Shown here one piece after another: positions 62,691 through 64,000 of a stretch of 64,000 bases of DNA. The notes under the pieces were generated by a model. It was given only the letters and a program-made list of their open reading frames with translations. It did not search any database and was not told the origin of the DNA. The translations under genes and the position numbers were made by a program. The stretch is from Saccharibacillus qingshengii. Lineage in GTDB: Bacteria; Bacillota; Bacilli; Paenibacillales; Paenibacillaceae. Numbering within the stretch: the first letter of the stretch is position 1; each line of letters begins with the position of its first letter. The stretch spans positions 154,564 to 218,563 of the forward strand of contig NZ_JAAZWC010000006.1 of NCBI RefSeq assembly GCF_013185195.1, written 5' to 3'.

Positions 62691-63821
62691 ATGAAGATTG
62701 AGCTGTTGTATCGGGATGAACGGGTACTCGGGGTGAAGCTGCAGCGGTACGGGCCGGACGAGCTGACAGGGATCCGATCGGTTCCGGGGAGAAAATGGCA
62801 GCCGGAAGAGAAAGTCTGGACGATTCCTTATACGCTCTCGGCTATCGGGAAGCTGTTTGAAGCCTACCCGGATAGTCGGTTCAACTGCGACGAATCTCTC
62901 ACACGGGAAGATCCCGAGCTAGCCGTCAAAGCTATGCAGCATGATGAGCAGGAGCAGAAGGTACTGGACCCCGGAGAATCGATTTGGTGGAATACGAAGC
63001 GCTGCGCCGAACTGCGGGATGCGCTTAGAGCGAGAGGATACAGCAGCCGGACGATCAAAGCCTACGTTTCACAAACCCGGCGCTTCTTCGCCGGCATGGC
63101 TGAATCGGAAACGGAGATCAATGACGCGGCTGTGCAGAAGTATGCGCTGGCGCTGCTGGATAAAGGTCTCTCGCACGCTTATGTCAATCAGGCGATCAGT
63201 GCGCTCAAGTTTTATTTTCGCCATGTGCTCAAACGGTCGGCAGCCAACAGTTATATTCGTCCCAAAAAAGAAAACAAACTGCCGGATATCCTGTCTCTTG
63301 GGGAAGTCGCCCGGCTGCTGAAAAGCTTGGACAATCCCAAGCACCGAGCCATGCTGTATCTGACGTATACCTCCGGTCTGCGGGTGAGCGAAGTCGTACG
63401 CCTGCGACCGCAAGACTGCGATCGAGAGCGGAATGTCGTGAAGGTGAGACAGGGAAAAGGGCGCAAAGACCGTCAAACGCTGCTCTCCGAAGCGGCAGTC
63501 GCTGCCTTGGAACGCTACGTGCAGGAAGAACATCCGGAAGAATGGTTGTTTCCCGGGCAGCGGGAAGGCAGGCACCTGACCGAGCGCTCCGCTCAGAAGG
63601 TATTCGAAAAAGCATTGGCCCAGGCGGGCATCGCCAAGCAGGTGAGCATTCATTCGCTGCGGCATTCTTTTGCGACCCACCTGCTGGAGAACGGAATCGA
63701 TCTGCGGTATATCCAGGAGCTGCTCGGCCATCAGAGCGTGCGAACGACCGAACGTTACACCCATGTGAGCAAGCGCGATATCGGCCGTATTCAAAGCCCT
63801 TTGGATCGATGGGAGTCTTGA
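62691..63821 (+). CDS. Tyrosine recombinase/integrase with extra N-terminal domain
   Basis: 376-residue site-specific recombinase. Catalytic residues complete: Arg231 (TSGLRVSEVV), a Lys in VRQGKGRKDR, His321 and Arg324 (SIHSLRHSFATH), His347 (LLGHQSV) and Tyr356 (TTERYTHVS). A core-binding SAM-like domain spans about 98-183. Residues 1-90 are an additional domain (SVPGRKWQPEEKVWTIPYTL) absent from XerC/XerD, seen in some stand-alone integrases. The ending RIQSPLD is typical of that group. No integron cassettes or phage genes are visible, but three 36-base-spaced repeats lie just downstream. Confidence 0.9.
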   Translation: MKIELLYRDERVLGVKLQRYGPDELTGIRSVPGRKWQPEEKVWTIPYTLSAIGKLFEAYPDSRFNCDESLTREDPELAVKAMQHDEQEQKVLDPGESIWWNTKRCAELRDALRARGYSSRTIKAYVSQTRRFFAGMAESETEINDAAVQKYALALLDKGLSHAYVNQAISALKFYFRHVLKRSAANSYIRPKKENKLPDILSLGEVARLLKSLDNPKHRAMLYLTYTSGLRVSEVVRLRPQDCDRERNVVKVRQGKGRKDRQTLLSEAAVAALERYVQEEHPEEWLFPGQREGRHLTERSAQKVFEKALAQAGIAKQVSIHSLRHSFATHLLENGIDLRYIQELLGHQSVRTTERYTHVSKRDIGRIQSPLDRWES

Positions 63822-63836
63822 TCGGGAGAAAGATGG

Positions 63837-63921
63837 GGAGTTCGGGAATACGCCAAATCGTGCGGGTTATGTGAAGTTCAGGAATCCGCGGAAGGGGAAG
63901 GATTGGCGAAGTTCGGGAATA
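63837..63921. repeat. Degenerate 36-bp repeat beside the recombinase
   Basis: GTTC(G/A)GGAAT occurs three times, at about 63840, 63876 and 63911, a 35-36 base period. Intervening AAATCGTGCGGGTT is also found on the minus strand of the 12.8 kb repeat. It may be an intergenic minisatellite or a recombinase-associated site. Confidence 0.5.
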
Positions 63922-63956
63922 AGACGTTATCTGAAATACAAGAAAGGAGAAAAGCA

Positions 63957-64000
63957 TGAGTGGAGAATATTCAGAGAAACTACCTTCAAGTGTAGGTAAA
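63957..64000 (+). CDS. Start of an unidentified gene, cut by window edge
   Basis: AAAGGAG lies six bases before an ATG that opens an uninterrupted frame (SGEYSEKLPSSVGK) to the end of the window. Only 14 residues after Met are visible, not enough for identification. Confidence 0.5.

Noticed and set aside
63837..63921. Possible CRISPR or integron attC array next to the recombinase
   Set aside because: Units are degenerate and nearly contiguous, with no unique spacers, no cas genes and no cassette-like genes or attC inverted repeats.

Overview
The window reads as a chromosomal segment of a Gram-positive, spore-forming Paenibacillaceae bacterium. G+C is high (high-50s % by eye). The evidence is strong AGGAGG ribosome sites, SLH-domain wall proteins, CotF-like coat proteins, a YtxJ bacillithiol-type protein, CcpA-type cre sites, YesMN-type two-component regulation with carbohydrate ABC transporters, and a Bacillus-type iol regulon. 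Saccharibacillus or a close Paenibacillus relative is my best guess; this is inference from family content, not a search. No rRNA, tRNA, CRISPR array, prophage or intact transposase gene was seen.

Layout. 0.2-3.4 kb: a formate/nitrite channel converging on an SLH-anchored subtilisin. 3.6-13.7 kb: a myo-inositol catabolic locus, iolE-iolG, divergent iolR, then iolA-B-C-D, closed by a second DeoR paralogue. Tandem 11-bp IolR-type operators sit at the iolE, iolR and iolA promoters. No transporter or IolJ aldolase is present. 14-20.5 kb: LRR protein, ATL repair protein, YtxJ, SLH protein, a YhgE/ABC-2-like export protein with a 22-bp palindrome at its promoter and a downstream TetR gene, and a membrane-tethered Mrr-type nuclease. 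21-25.4 kb: a four-gene Gld-type ABC operon. 25.7-33 kb: Na+/H+ antiporter, TauE/SafE, TetR, a DrrAB-like exporter with an HTH-pentapeptide-repeat regulator, and oleate hydratase. 33-38 kb: small membrane proteins, two methyltransferases and an atypical P-loop kinase. 38-45.7 kb: response regulator/histidine kinase plus a sugar-type ABC importer. 46-54.3 kb: two coat proteins, then an eight-gene operon joining a PHP phosphoesterase, a GDPD-like enzyme, a LacI regulator and a complete ABC importer, probably for a phosphodiester or similar compound. 54.7-59.7 kb: WYL regulator/VOC pair and the nagA-nagB-RpiR amino-sugar operon. 59.9-64 kb: SUKH protein, YdeI-like protein, small membrane proteins and a tyrosine recombinase.

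The most unusual content is intergenic. At least six families of non-coding repeats occur. One (20.6, 56.5 and, decayed, 45.7 kb) is a 205-250 bp nested-hairpin element with terminal inverted repeats. Its two intact copies are each bracketed by a duplicated copy of the local transcription terminator, as if a non-autonomous mobile element had inserted at a terminator and duplicated the whole hairpin. Other families are TIR hairpins at 33.1 and 42.2 kb, TAACGGAT hairpin clusters at 15.2 and 54.5 kb, GTGATC palindromes at 12.4 kb, AAATA(A/G)C hairpins at 25.4 kb, and a degenerate 36-bp tandem repeat shared between 12.8 kb and the flank of the recombinase at 63.8 kb.
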